Shown piece after piece: positions 44,501 to 52,498 of a stretch of DNA of 53,577 nucleotides. The position numbers and the translations under genes were made by a program. The stretch's first letter is position 1, and each line of letters opens with the position of its first letter. This DNA is from Blastococcus sp. KM273128. Lineage in GTDB: Bacteria; Actinomycetota; Actinomycetes; Mycobacteriales; Geodermatophilaceae. The notes under the pieces were generated by a model. It made no database searches. It had not been told where the DNA came from and saw only the letters and a program-made list of their open reading frames with translations. The stretch is from positions 1 through 53,577 of the forward strand of contig NZ_SSXA01000018.1 of the NCBI RefSeq assembly GCF_021698975.1, written 5' to 3'.

Positions 44501-45310
44501 TCAGGCGGCCTGGCAGACCGGGCACCAGTAGAGGTTGCGCCCGACCATGACCTCGGTGCGGATCGGGGTGCCGCAGATCCGGCACGGCAGCCCGGTGCGC
44601 CGGTAGACGTAGTGCGCGTCCTCCCGGGTCACCGCCCCGCTGCGGCGGGCCCGGTCCTCCGGGCGGGTGGTCACGATGCGGCCCATGCGGACCCCGGCGC
44701 GCATGAGGGTCACCAGGTCCCGCCACATGGCGGCCCACTGCTCGGCACCCACGCCCTTGCCGGGGCGGAACGGCGAGACGCGGTGCCGGAACAGCAGTTC
44801 GGCGCGGTAGACGTTGCCGACGCCGGCGAGCACCGACTGGTCCATGAGCAGCGCACCCACCGCCGTGCGGCTGCCCGCGATCCGCCGGTGGGCGAGCGCG
44901 CCGTCGGCCCGCGGCCGCAGCGGGTCGGGCCCCAGCCGGCCGAGGATGCGTTCCACCTCGGGGGTGGGGAGCACCTCGCACGCCGTGGGGCCGCGAAGGT
45001 CGCCCCACACCCCGCCGCCGTCGGGCCCGTCGCCCACCCAGCGCATGCGCAGCGCCCCCTTGGCCACCGGCGGTGTGCCGGTGCCGGTGAGGAACGTGCC
45101 GTACAGACCCAGGTGCACGTGCAGGTGGTCACCGCCGAAGCGGGCGAACAGGTGCTTGCCGTAGGAGAACACCTCGTCGAGCACCCGGCCGTCGAGCAGC
45201 GCGGCGCCGGCCGCGAAGCGACCCTGCGGGCTGGTCACGTGCACCGGGCGGCCGGCGAACGGCAGCTGGAGGTGCCGCGCAAGGCGGAACAGCGTGTGGC
45301 CTTCGGGCAC
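44501..45310 (-). CDS. nei: DNA glycosylase/AP lyase, Nei/Fpg family
   Basis: This encodes 269 residues. The N-terminus MPEGHTLFRLARH has the catalytic Pro2 (after Met removal) and Glu3. The helix-two-turn-helix region is MDQSVLAGVGNVYRAELLFR, and the C-terminal zinc finger is CRICGTPIRTEVMVGRNLYW followed by CPVC. It removes oxidised pyrimidines and nicks the DNA. GTG start with TAGGCT six bases upstream (leaderless). PEGH rather than PEGD is typical of the actinobacterial Nei group. Confidence 0.93.
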   Translation of the reverse strand: MPEGHTLFRLARHLQLPFAGRPVHVTSPQGRFAAGAALLDGRVLDEVFSYGKHLFARFGGDHLHVHLGLYGTFLTGTGTPPVAKGALRMRWVGDGPDGGGVWGDLRGPTACEVLPTPEVERILGRLGPDPLRPRADGALAHRRIAGSRTAVGALLMDQSVLAGVGNVYRAELLFRHRVSPFRPGKGVGAEQWAAMWRDLVTLMRAGVRMGRIVTTRPEDRARRSGAVTREDAHYVYRRTGLPCRICGTPIRTEVMVGRNLYWCPVCQAA

Positions 45311-45343
45311 CCGGGCAGCCTAGGTGCCGCCCGGTACCACCGC

Positions 45344-45664
45344 TCAGCGGTCGGCGGGCTCCAGGCCGAAGTGCGGCCGGTCCTCGGCCGCGACCAGGTC
45401 GACCAGCTCGGGGTGCTGCTGGATGTAGTGGCGGACGAAGGAGCAGTAGGGGAGCACGGTCAGCCCGCGCTCGCGCGCCGCGTCGAGGACGCCGGCGACC
45501 AGGGCCGAGCCGATGCCCTGCCCGCCCATGGCGGGGTCCACCTCGGTGTGCGGGAGGGTCATCTGACCGTTGTCGACGTGGTAGCTGGCCAGTCCGACGA
45601 CGCGCTCGCCCTGCCGGACCTCGAAGCGCCCCCGCTCGGGGACGTCGACCACCGTGGTCTCCAT
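45344..45664 (-). CDS. GNAT-type N-acetyltransferase (YidJ-like)
   Basis: This short 106-residue GNAT has the acetyl-CoA-binding loop GGQGIGSALVAGVLDAARER and the C-terminal VLPYCSFVRHYIQQHPE. This is the compact COG2388 class seen in many actinobacteria. The substrate is unknown. It lies on the same strand as nei, 33 bases upstream of its start. Confidence 0.9.
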   Translation of the reverse strand: METTVVDVPERGRFEVRQGERVVGLASYHVDNGQMTLPHTEVDPAMGGQGIGSALVAGVLDAARERGLTVLPYCSFVRHYIQQHPELVDLVAAEDRPHFGLEPADR

Positions 45665-45848
45665 CGTTGCGACCCACCTCTCCTGACCCCCGGCGACGCT
45701 GCCGGGGTCGGTTCGTTCCCCAGCACCGTAACCCGCTGGAGGCGTCCGCTCTCTCTCCCGTACCGACGAGTCGGGTGCTGCCGGGGTTCCGGAGGGCCAC
45801 CGGCTAGCCTCTGGGCGTCGGTCCGGCGCGGTGGTGCAGCGCGCCGTG

Positions 45849-45921
45849 GCCCCCGTAGCTCAGGGGATAGAGCATCGGTTTCCTAAACCGTGTGTCGCAG
45901 GTTCGAATCCTGCCGGGGGCA
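45849..45921 (+). tRNA. tRNA-Arg (anticodon CCT)
   Basis: This 73-base cloverleaf lacks an encoded CCA. The acceptor stem is GCCCCCG/CGGGGGC with discriminator A. The D stem is GCTC/GAGC. The anticodon loop TTCCTAA carries CCT at its centre, and the T arm is GCAGG-TTCGAAT-CCTGC. The 27-43 pair is T-T. A TAGCCT box about 40 bases upstream is a possible -10. No attachment-site repeat or integrase is seen. Confidence 0.95.
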
Positions 45922-46043
45922 CCTCGCCGCCCCGCCGCGCCCCGCGCCGGGGGCGGAACCCGAGAAGGCCGCTCAAGCACCGCGTTCACCCGACCGATGG
46001 AGTGCAGGTCAGGTCGTCACCGAACGTGAGCGGAGCAACCAGC

Positions 46044-46739
46044 GTGTCCATCTCCACCGGCGTCACCCGGGTCCTCGTCCTCGCCGACGCGCCCGTCCTG
46101 CGTCGCGGCCTGGTCGGCATGATCGACGAGACCGCCGGGCTGCAGGTCGTCGGTGCCCCGGGCGAGCCGCGCCGCGCCCTGGTGCTGGCCGAGTCCGCCC
46201 GCCCCGACGCGGTGGTCGTGGAGCTCGGCTCCGGCCGCAGCGCCACGCTCACCGCCGTCCGCGACCTGCGCCGCCGCTTCCCGCGCACCGCCGTCGTCGC
46301 CGTCGCGACCTCGGAGGACCCGGCCGTGGTCAACGAGGCGCTCGCCGCCGGCATCCGCGGCTACCTGCTCATGAACACCTCCGCCACGCTGCTCGGGTGG
46401 GCCGTGCTGGCCGCGCGCGCCGGACGGACCGTCGTCGACCCGCAGATCCGCCGAGTGGAGCCCGGGACGGCCGCGCCGGTCGCCCGCGAGCTCACCCCCG
46501 CGGTGCCGCTGACCCGCCGCGAGTCCGACGTGCTCGACGAGCTGGTCCAGGGGCAGTCCAACCGGCGGATCGGCGAGAACCTGTTCATCTCCGAGGACAC
46601 GGTGAAGTCGCACGTCAAGGCGATCCTGCGCAAGCTCGGCGCCCGCGACCGCGCGCACGCCGTCTCGATGGTGCTGTCGGCCCGCAACGGCTGCACCTGC
46701 GGCTCGCACGACCTGACCGCCGCCTCCGTCGAGGTCTGA
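46044..46739 (+). CDS. LuxR-type response regulator with a degenerate receiver
   Basis: This encodes 231 residues. The C-terminal LuxR helix-turn-helix is intact (LTRRESDVLDELVQGQSNRR, SEDTVKSHVKAILRKLGARD). The receiver lacks key residues: the phosphoacceptor position in PDAVVVELGSG is Glu60 instead of Asp, and the conserved Lys is Met110 (GYLLMNTSA). One acidic-pocket Asp remains (LADAPVLRRG). Phosphorylation control is therefore unlikely. Start GTG 46044 has GGAG upstream; GTG 46026 is in frame. A CTCG tail may bind metal or sense redox. Confidence 0.88.
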   Translation: MSISTGVTRVLVLADAPVLRRGLVGMIDETAGLQVVGAPGEPRRALVLAESARPDAVVVELGSGRSATLTAVRDLRRRFPRTAVVAVATSEDPAVVNEALAAGIRGYLLMNTSATLLGWAVLAARAGRTVVDPQIRRVEPGTAAPVARELTPAVPLTRRESDVLDELVQGQSNRRIGENLFISEDTVKSHVKAILRKLGARDRAHAVSMVLSARNGCTCGSHDLTAASVEV

Positions 46740-46781
46740 CGCAGGCCGCCGCCGGCCCGGCGCGGGGTTACCGTGCTGGGC

Positions 46782-47138
46782 ATGGTCGGCGTCCTGACCG
46801 CGCTGCTGCTGGTCGTGCTGCTGGCCGGGATCGTCGTCTGGTGGGTCTCGGTGCCGCAGCCGGCCGGCCGGGCGCTGCCCGCGCGGGAGCGGGCACTGCG
46901 GGAGCGGGCGGTCGCCGCGGCCCGCTGGCACGCCGCGCACGACGAGGTCGACGGCCTGACCCGGGTGCTGCTGCGGCGCAGCTGCCCCGGGCTGGACGGG
47001 CACCCGGAGGTGCTCGAGGAGCGGGTCTTCGAGACCTTCCCGGCGGACGACCCGATGTGGGAGGCCCGCTTCACCGAGGCGATGGCCGGCGCCCGGTTCC
47101 GCTGCACCTACCTCAACAACGAGGAGGGGCACGCGTAG
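46782..47138 (+). CDS. Small membrane-anchored protein, function unknown
   Basis: This encodes 118 residues. An N-terminal hydrophobic anchor (VGVLTALLLVVLLAGIVVWW) is followed by a helical domain with AARWHAAHDEVDGLTRVLLR and WEARFTEAMAGARFRCTYLN. The predicted -10 TACCGT lies seven bases before ATG 46782. No family is recognised. The cytoplasmic domain contains two cysteines. Confidence 0.72.
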   Translation: MVGVLTALLLVVLLAGIVVWWVSVPQPAGRALPARERALRERAVAAARWHAAHDEVDGLTRVLLRRSCPGLDGHPEVLEERVFETFPADDPMWEARFTEAMAGARFRCTYLNNEEGHA

Positions 47139-47167
47139 CGGTCCGGCCGGAGGGCAGGATGGAGCGC

Positions 47168-47614
47168 ATGGGTCAGGTCGTCGCCACCACCGAACGTGTC
47201 CTGCGCGCCCCGGCGGACGTCGTCCGCGCCGCGCTCGCCGACTACTCCGTCACGCGGCCGAAGGTGCTCCCCGAGCAGTACAGCGAGTACCGCGTCGACG
47301 CCGGTGGCCAGGGCGCCGGCACGAAGGTGCACTGGCGCCTGCAGGCCACCTCCAAGCGGGTGCGCGAGCAGGACGTCGTCGTCACCGAGACCCCCGACGG
47401 GGCGCTCGTGGAGACCGACACGAACTCCAGCATGGTCACCACCTGGACCGTCAGCCCCGCCGACGCCGGGGTGAGCACGGTGCGGGCGCGGACCACCTGG
47501 ACCGGCGCCAGCGGCATCGGCGGCTTCTTCGAGCGGACCTTCGCCCCCAAGGGGCTGTCCCGCATCCAGGACGCGATGCTGACCCGGCTCGAGCAGCAGG
47601 TCACCACCGGCTGA
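47168..47614 (+). CDS. SRPBCC (START-like) domain protein
   Basis: This encodes 148 residues. The Bet v 1-like fold is visible as alternating strands: VVATTERVLRAPADVVRAAL, GAGTKVHWRLQATSKRVREQ, TTWTVSPADAGVSTVRARTT, then a C-terminal helix LSRIQDAMLTRLEQQV. The fold binds hydrophobic ligands. ATG 47168 follows CAGGAT by seven bases; ATG 47159 is in frame. Confidence 0.85.
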   Translation: MGQVVATTERVLRAPADVVRAALADYSVTRPKVLPEQYSEYRVDAGGQGAGTKVHWRLQATSKRVREQDVVVTETPDGALVETDTNSSMVTTWTVSPADAGVSTVRARTTWTGASGIGGFFERTFAPKGLSRIQDAMLTRLEQQVTTG

Positions 47615-47657
47615 GCTCGACCCGTCCGGCAGCAGGTGCTGCCTGACCCCCCGCCGG

Positions 47658-47677
47658 CTGACCCGAGGCCGGGTCAG
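47658..47677. terminator. Bidirectional hairpin between convergent genes
   Basis: CTGACCCG (47658-47665) pairs perfectly with CGGGTCAG (47670-47677) around the loop AGGC. It overlaps the stop of the channel gene and follows the SRPBCC gene by 43 bases, so it can act in both directions. Confidence 0.65.
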
Positions 47678-48690
47678 GACGCCGAGCGCGCCTGATCCGG
47701 CCACCCGTACCCGGCCGCCTCGATCCGCCGGGCCAGCTCGTCCCGCAGGTCGGCGCACTCCGCGGTGCGTGCGGCGAGCTCCCCGGCGTCGAGCCGCAAC
47801 CCGGCCCGGTCGAGCGCCGCGGGGTCCAGTGCCGGCGCGGGCCCGGCGTGCTCACCCCCGGTCGCGGGGGCGTGCTCGACGTACTGCTGCGCGGCCGACT
47901 CGACGGACCGGCGCAGGCCGGCCGGGAGCCGGTCGTCCGGGTCGGCGGCGGCCGAGAGGAGCAGCGTCGCGTCGAGCAGCACCGCGACCGACGGTGCGGT
48001 GCCCAGCTCCGCCGACCGCGGGCGGTAGTCGTGCAGCAGCGGGTAGGCGCGGTGCTGCTGCCCTAGCGTCGTCAGCGTCGACGACAGCGACGACAGGGGC
48101 ACCACCGCCGGCACCACCGAACCGGGCGTGGCGAGGCCGGCCGCCACCTCCGCGCCGGTGCGGCCCAACCCGGTGATCTGCGACGCGAAGCTCCGCTTGA
48201 CGACCACCGCGGAGATCACCGACGTGAGGTAGGAGACCCCGAGGGTGATCAGCAGCATCCCGCTCAGCGCGGCCGCCATCGTGGCCAGCTGGAAGCCGGC
48301 GCCGGCGGGCTGGAAGCCGCCGTTGCCCAGGGTGGCGACGCTGTAGCCGGCGAAGTAGAAGCGTTCCCAGATCGACGCCGCGGCCCCGCTCGAGGAGCCG
48401 ACGACCGCCTGCTCGTCGCCGAGGAAGACCAGGGACCAGCCCAGCCAGAGCAGGGCGAACCAGGCGCCGACGGTCAGCCCGATGACGATGACGCCCGGGC
48501 CGCCCACCGTGCGCACCGGAGCGGAGTCGGCGACGGCGGGCCGCCGGGCCAGCCGCCACACAACCCCGGTGATCAGCCGGGTCAGCGGCCCGGGGCCGCT
48601 GGCGACCGCGAGCGTCGTGCGCACCTCGTCGACGACGGCGAAGGCCACGATCGCGAGGCCGAGGACGTCCCACCACCATCCGCCGGTCAC
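47674..48690 (-). CDS. Potassium-channel-like membrane protein with unusual filter
   Basis: This encodes 338 residues. An N-terminal helix (about 10-29) is followed by a two-helix pore module (about 64-92 and 135-162) with the pore loop ERFYFAGYSVATLGNGGFQP between them. The selectivity filter reads TLGNG (120-124) instead of TVGYG. A soluble C-terminal half of about 170 residues follows. It is most similar in layout to ion-channel (Ion_trans_2) proteins. GTG start. Selectivity is uncertain because of the filter. Confidence 0.75.
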   Translation of the reverse strand: MTGGWWWDVLGLAIVAFAVVDEVRTTLAVASGPGPLTRLITGVVWRLARRPAVADSAPVRTVGGPGVIVIGLTVGAWFALLWLGWSLVFLGDEQAVVGSSSGAAASIWERFYFAGYSVATLGNGGFQPAGAGFQLATMAAALSGMLLITLGVSYLTSVISAVVVKRSFASQITGLGRTGAEVAAGLATPGSVVPAVVPLSSLSSTLTTLGQQHRAYPLLHDYRPRSAELGTAPSVAVLLDATLLLSAAADPDDRLPAGLRRSVESAAQQYVEHAPATGGEHAGPAPALDPAALDRAGLRLDAGELAARTAECADLRDELARRIEAAGYGWPDQARSAS

Positions 48691-48840
48691 GCGGGGCCCC
48701 GGCGTCGTGCGTGCGTGCGGCGGTCGATGGCCGGCCTCCTCGGGTGCGGCGGGTGGTCCGGTTCGGGGTGACCGGGGAGGCCGCGGGCTACACACGGGCG
48801 GCCGGCGGCGCGTTCGCCGCCGGGCAGGGACGATGGTCGG

Positions 48841-49686
48841 GTGACCGCAGCGCCACCCGCCGTCGACGGGCTCACCGAGCTGGCCGGCCTGCTCGCCGGG
48901 GGTGGGGCGCTCGTCCTCTCCGGCGCGGGGCTCTCCACCGACTCCGGCATCCCCGACTACCGCGGCGCCACCGGCTCGCTGCGCCGGCACACGCCGATGA
49001 CGTACCAGACCTTCACCCGCGACCCGCGCGGCCGGCACCGCTACTGGGCGCGCAGCTTCATCGGGTGGCGGCAGATCGCCGAGGCGCGGCCCAACGCCGG
49101 CCACCGGGCGGTCGCGGCCCTGCAGCGGGCCGGGGCGGTGGCCGACGTCATCACCCAGAACGTCGACGGGCTGCACCAGGCCGGCGGCGCGCGGGGCGTC
49201 CTGGAGCTGCACGGCGGCCTGGACCGCACCGTCTGCCTGGCCTGCGGCGACGTCGCCTCCCGCGCGGCGCTGGACCTCCGGCTGCGGGCGGCCAACCCGG
49301 GCTTCCGCCCCGAGCCGACCGACGAGGTGAACCCCGACGGCGACGTCGAGCTGCCCGAGGAGGCGCTCGACGGCTTCGTGATGGTCGACTGCCTGGCCTG
49401 CGGGCGCGGGCCGCTCAAGCCCGACGTCGTCTTCTTCGGGGAGACCGTGCCGCGGGACCGGGTCGACGCCTGCTTCGCGCTGGTCGACGACGCCCGGGCG
49501 CTGCTGGTGCTCGGCTCGTCGTTGACCGTGATGAGCGGCTACCGGTTCGTGATCCACGCCGCCAAGCGGGGGATCCCGGTCGCGATCGTCAACTCGGGGC
49601 CGACCCGCGGGGACGGGAAGGCGTCCCTCAAGGTCGACGCCCCGCTGGGCGTCGTGCTGCCCGAGCTCGCCCGCCGGCTGGCGTGA
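48841..49686 (+). CDS. Sir2-type NAD-dependent protein deacylase
   Basis: This encodes 281 residues. NAD-binding GAGLSTDSGIPDYRG, the catalytic region TQNVDGLHQAGG, the proton acceptor His in LELHGGLDR, zinc cysteines in CLACGDV and CLACGRG, and FFGETVP and LGSSLTVMSG are all present. The insert is like SIRT4 (class II). GTG 48841 follows GACGAT by six bases. It overlaps the next gene by GTGA. Confidence 0.93.
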   Translation: MTAAPPAVDGLTELAGLLAGGGALVLSGAGLSTDSGIPDYRGATGSLRRHTPMTYQTFTRDPRGRHRYWARSFIGWRQIAEARPNAGHRAVAALQRAGAVADVITQNVDGLHQAGGARGVLELHGGLDRTVCLACGDVASRAALDLRLRAANPGFRPEPTDEVNPDGDVELPEEALDGFVMVDCLACGRGPLKPDVVFFGETVPRDRVDACFALVDDARALLVLGSSLTVMSGYRFVIHAAKRGIPVAIVNSGPTRGDGKASLKVDAPLGVVLPELARRLA

Positions 49687-49982
49687 CGCGCGAGGTCGGG
49701 CGCACCGACGACGGCCGGTGGATCGTCGTCGACGGTCGCCGCTGGCGCACCGCGGACCCGGCGCTGCCCGACGACGTCCGCGCCCGGCTGCTGCACCACC
49801 TCGGCGTGGCCCGTTCCGCCGTCCGGACCGGCCGGGGCGACGACGAGGCGGTGGCCGCGGCCCGGGCCCGCGTGCAGCTGGCGAAGACCGGGCTGGGGGA
49901 GCGCGGCACCCCGTGGTGGGAGCAGGACGACGACGCGCGGCGCGAGCGGTGGGAGGCGGCGCTGCGGGCGCTCGGAGGTTGA
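49683..49982 (+). CDS. Small conserved protein (often labelled biopolymer transporter Tol)
   Basis: This encodes 99 residues with TDDGRWIVVDGRRWRTADPA, then a basic helix with DDEAVAAARARVQLAKTGLG and GTPWWEQDDDARRERWEAAL. The pattern matches a widespread actinobacterial family commonly annotated as Tol biopolymer transporter, a label with no support in this sequence. It is cytoplasmic. Translation is coupled to the sirtuin (GTGA). Confidence 0.8.
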   Translation: MTREVGRTDDGRWIVVDGRRWRTADPALPDDVRARLLHHLGVARSAVRTGRGDDEAVAAARARVQLAKTGLGERGTPWWEQDDDARRERWEAALRALGG

Positions 49983-50013
49983 TCCCGCCCGAGAAGGGGC
50001 AGGAAGCCCGGCG

Positions 50014-50928
50014 ATGCAGACCTTCCTGCCGGTGGCCGACTTCGTGGAGAGCGCGCGGCTGCTGGACAACCCGCGCCTGGGCAAGCAGCGGGTGGAGACG
50101 CTCCAGATCCTGCGGGCCCTCGAGCTGCCCGACTACGGCTGGGCCAGCCACCCCGCCGTCCTGATGTGGAAGGGCCGGACGCCGGCGCTCGTGGCCTACG
50201 GCCTGGCGATGGCCCGGGTGTGGCGGGAACGCGGCTTCGCCGACACGACCGAGGCCCAGATCGGGGAGTTCGCCCCCGAGGTGGTCGGCCGGTCGCAGGC
50301 GGAGCTGGCCGCGGCCGGCCTGCTGCCCTCCTGGGTGGGGAACGAGGAGCTGCACCGCTCGCACCGGTCCAACCTGGTCGCCAAGGACCCGGAGTTCTAC
50401 CGCGGCCGGTTCGCCGAGATCTTCGGCCCCGAGCCCGACGACCTGCCCTACCTGTGGCCCGGCCCGGACGACGTCGCGCCCGCGCCCGGGCCCGAGGGGG
50501 TGCGGGTGTGGGTGGTGCGGCCGCGGTCGCACAACGAGCTCGGCGCCTGCCTAGCGGCCGGGGTCGTGGGGCTGGGCACCCAGTCGGGCATCGACGTCGA
50601 CGCGGGCGGGATGGCGCCGGCCGAGCTGCGGGCGCTGTCCAAGGAGATCTCCGGCCGCCGCCCCGCCAAGGACCTGCGCCAGCTCTCGACCTTCCTCGAC
50701 GAGGTGCGCCCCGGTGACCCGGTCGCCCTGCCGGTCGAGCACGGCGCCGGGCTGCTGCTGGGCGAGGTGGTGGGGGCGTACCTGTTCCAGGGGCGGGAGC
50801 TGCTGCCACACCGGCGGCCGGCCCGCTGGGACCGGGTGGTGCCGCGGGCGGCCGCCCGGCCGCCCGCGACCCTGCAGGACCCGCGCGCCCTGTTCCAGGT
50901 GACGCTGGACCCGGCCGTCCTGCGCTAA
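50014..50928 (+). CDS. MSMEG_6728/Pyr_excise-like domain fused to an EVE/PUA-like domain
   Basis: This encodes 304 residues. Residues 1-155 match the MSMEG_6728 group related to pyrimidine-dimer glycosylases (MQTFLPVADFVESARLLDNP, RLGKQRVETLQILRALELPD, HPAVLMWKG). Residues 162-304 look like an EVE/PUA reader fold with RVWVVRPRSHNELGACLAAG, VVGLG and RPGDPVALPVE. The combination suggests recognition of modified or damaged bases. It lies 31 bases after the sirtuin pair, with GAGAAGGGG upstream of the ATG. Confidence 0.78.
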   Translation: MQTFLPVADFVESARLLDNPRLGKQRVETLQILRALELPDYGWASHPAVLMWKGRTPALVAYGLAMARVWRERGFADTTEAQIGEFAPEVVGRSQAELAAAGLLPSWVGNEELHRSHRSNLVAKDPEFYRGRFAEIFGPEPDDLPYLWPGPDDVAPAPGPEGVRVWVVRPRSHNELGACLAAGVVGLGTQSGIDVDAGGMAPAELRALSKEISGRRPAKDLRQLSTFLDEVRPGDPVALPVEHGAGLLLGEVVGAYLFQGRELLPHRRPARWDRVVPRAAARPPATLQDPRALFQVTLDPAVLR

Positions 50929-51323
50929 CCCGGCAGCGGCACGTTCTGCAGCCGCACCTGCCCGCGGGCCACGAGCTTGCCGTCCTCCCGGGTGAGGGCG
51001 ACCTGCCACAGCTGCTGCGTGCGGCCCTGCTGCACCGGCTCGGCGACGACGTCGACCCGCCCCTCGGTCACGCTGCGCAGGAAGTCGGTGCTGTTGTTGA
51101 CCCCGACGGCGAACTGGCCGTGCTCGCGCACCGCCAGGCTCGCCCCGATGCTCGCCGCGGACTCGACCACCGTGCAGTAGAGCCCGCCGTGCACCACGCC
51201 CCAGGGGGTGTGCTGGTCGGGGCCGAGCTGCACGTGCCCGGCCACGCGGGTGCCGGTGGCCTCGGTGACCTCGAAGCCGGCGGCGGCGACGAACGCGCTG
51301 GCCGGGCGGTCGGGCGCGGTCAC
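50925..51323 (-). CDS. PaaI family thioesterase (hotdog fold)
   Basis: This encodes 132 residues with the hotdog signature HTPWGVVHGGLYCTVVESAA and VGVNNSTDFLRSVTEGRVDV. These enzymes hydrolyse CoA thioesters, often of aromatic acids. It starts with GTG overlapping the VOC gene stop (GTGA), so the two are translated together. Confidence 0.9.
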   Translation of the reverse strand: MTAPDRPASAFVAAAGFEVTEATGTRVAGHVQLGPDQHTPWGVVHGGLYCTVVESAASIGASLAVREHGQFAVGVNNSTDFLRSVTEGRVDVVAEPVQQGRTQQLWQVALTREDGKLVARGQVRLQNVPLPG

Positions 51324-51679
51324 GCGTCCCACACCAGGCAGAAGGGGTGGCCCACCGGGTCGGCGTAGACGCGGAAGTCGCCCCCGCCGCCGGGCAGCTT
51401 CCGGGCGCCCAGGGCCAGCACCTTCGGCTCGGCCTCCTCGATGTCGGCGACCCGGACGTCGAGGTGGAACTGCTGCGGTCGGTCGGGGTCCGGCCAGTCC
51501 GGCGGCCGGAGGTCCGGCGCCTGCTGGAAGGCCAGCCGGTACCCGGCGCCGGTGACGACGACCCAGTCGTCCCCGGGTCCGCCGCGGCTGATCTCCATGC
51601 CGAGCAGGTCGGCGTAGAAGCCGGCGAGGGCGTGTGCGTCCGGTGCGTCGATGACGACGGAGTGGAGTTGACCGATCAT
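51320..51679 (-). CDS. VOC family (glyoxalase-like) protein
   Basis: This encodes 119 residues forming two beta-alpha-beta-beta-beta units: LHSVVIDAPDAHALAGFYAD, LLGMEISRG, QQFHLDVRVADIEEAEPKVL and FRVYADPVGHPFCLVWD. It may bind a metal and a small molecule. ATG 51679 follows CAGGAT by six bases (leaderless). It is the first gene of a pair with the thioesterase. Confidence 0.88.
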   Translation of the reverse strand: MIGQLHSVVIDAPDAHALAGFYADLLGMEISRGGPGDDWVVVTGAGYRLAFQQAPDLRPPDWPDPDRPQQFHLDVRVADIEEAEPKVLALGARKLPGGGGDFRVYADPVGHPFCLVWDA

Positions 51680-51786
51680 GGCGACATCCTGGCGCGGTCC
51701 CCGGCCGGCCGACAGCCGGACGACGGCCGCCGGTCGCGGGGATCCCGCCACGACGCCGACCAGGCGCGTACCGGAGGATCGGGGGC

Positions 51787-52491
51787 ATGCCCGACCCCGC
51801 CGCGCCCGTCCTCGGTTCGCTGACCTGGTCGCCGGCCGCCGACCGGCCCGAGCTGCTGGCCCCGCCGGTGGCCACCGCGCTGCCGGTGCTGGCCGGTCCG
51901 GCGTGGGTGGCGGAGATCGCCGACGACCTCGCCGACACCGCCGCCTTCTCCGACGCCTACGGGGTGCCGCTGGCCGCGTCGGCCAACTGCGTCGTCGTCG
52001 CCGCCCGGCGGGGAGGGGAGACGACGCTGGCCGCCTGCCTGGTGCTCGCGACCACCCGGGCCGACGTCAACGGGCTGGTGCGGCGGCACCTGGGCGCCCG
52101 CAAGGCGTCGTTCGCGCCGCAGGACGTCGCCGTCGCCGAGAGCGGCATGGCCTACGGCGGCATCACCCCGGTCGGGCTGCCCGCCGCCTGGCCGGTGCTG
52201 GTCGACGCCGCCGTCGCCGCCGCCGAGCTGGTCGTCATCGGCTCGGGCACCCGCGGCAGCAAGCTCGCCGTGCCCGGCTCGGCGCTGGCAGGGCTGCCCG
52301 CCGCGCAGGTGCTGGAGGGGCTGGGGCAGTCGCTGCCCGCCGAGGCGCCGGTGCCGCCGCCCGCGCAGCCGCTGCGGTTGGACCGGGCGCCGGACGACTC
52401 CGACGTCGGATGGGGGGAGCGGCCGGCCGAGGGCTCCGACGACGACCGGCGCTACTACGAGGACCGGCCGCCGCACTGGGGCACCGACTAG
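51787..52491 (+). CDS. YbaK/EbsC-like aminoacyl-tRNA deacylase
   Basis: This encodes 234 residues. The YbaK core is visible: NCVVVAARRGGETTLAACLV, the conserved lysine in LGARKASFA, GGITPVGLP and VIGSGTRGSKLAVPGSAL. Such proteins hydrolyse mischarged tRNA in trans. An acidic-aromatic tail (DDRRYYEDRPPHWGTD) is extra and may be disordered. ATG 51787 follows GAGGAT by seven bases. Confidence 0.85.
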   Translation: MPDPAAPVLGSLTWSPAADRPELLAPPVATALPVLAGPAWVAEIADDLADTAAFSDAYGVPLAASANCVVVAARRGGETTLAACLVLATTRADVNGLVRRHLGARKASFAPQDVAVAESGMAYGGITPVGLPAAWPVLVDAAVAAAELVVIGSGTRGSKLAVPGSALAGLPAAQVLEGLGQSLPAEAPVPPPAQPLRLDRAPDDSDVGWGERPAEGSDDDRRYYEDRPPHWGTD

Positions 52492-52498
52492 GGCGCGC

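Noticed and set aside
45849..45921. tRNA-Arg as an integration site for a mobile element
   Set aside because: No integrase gene, no repeated tRNA 3' end and no change in composition is seen downstream; the following genes are ordinary.
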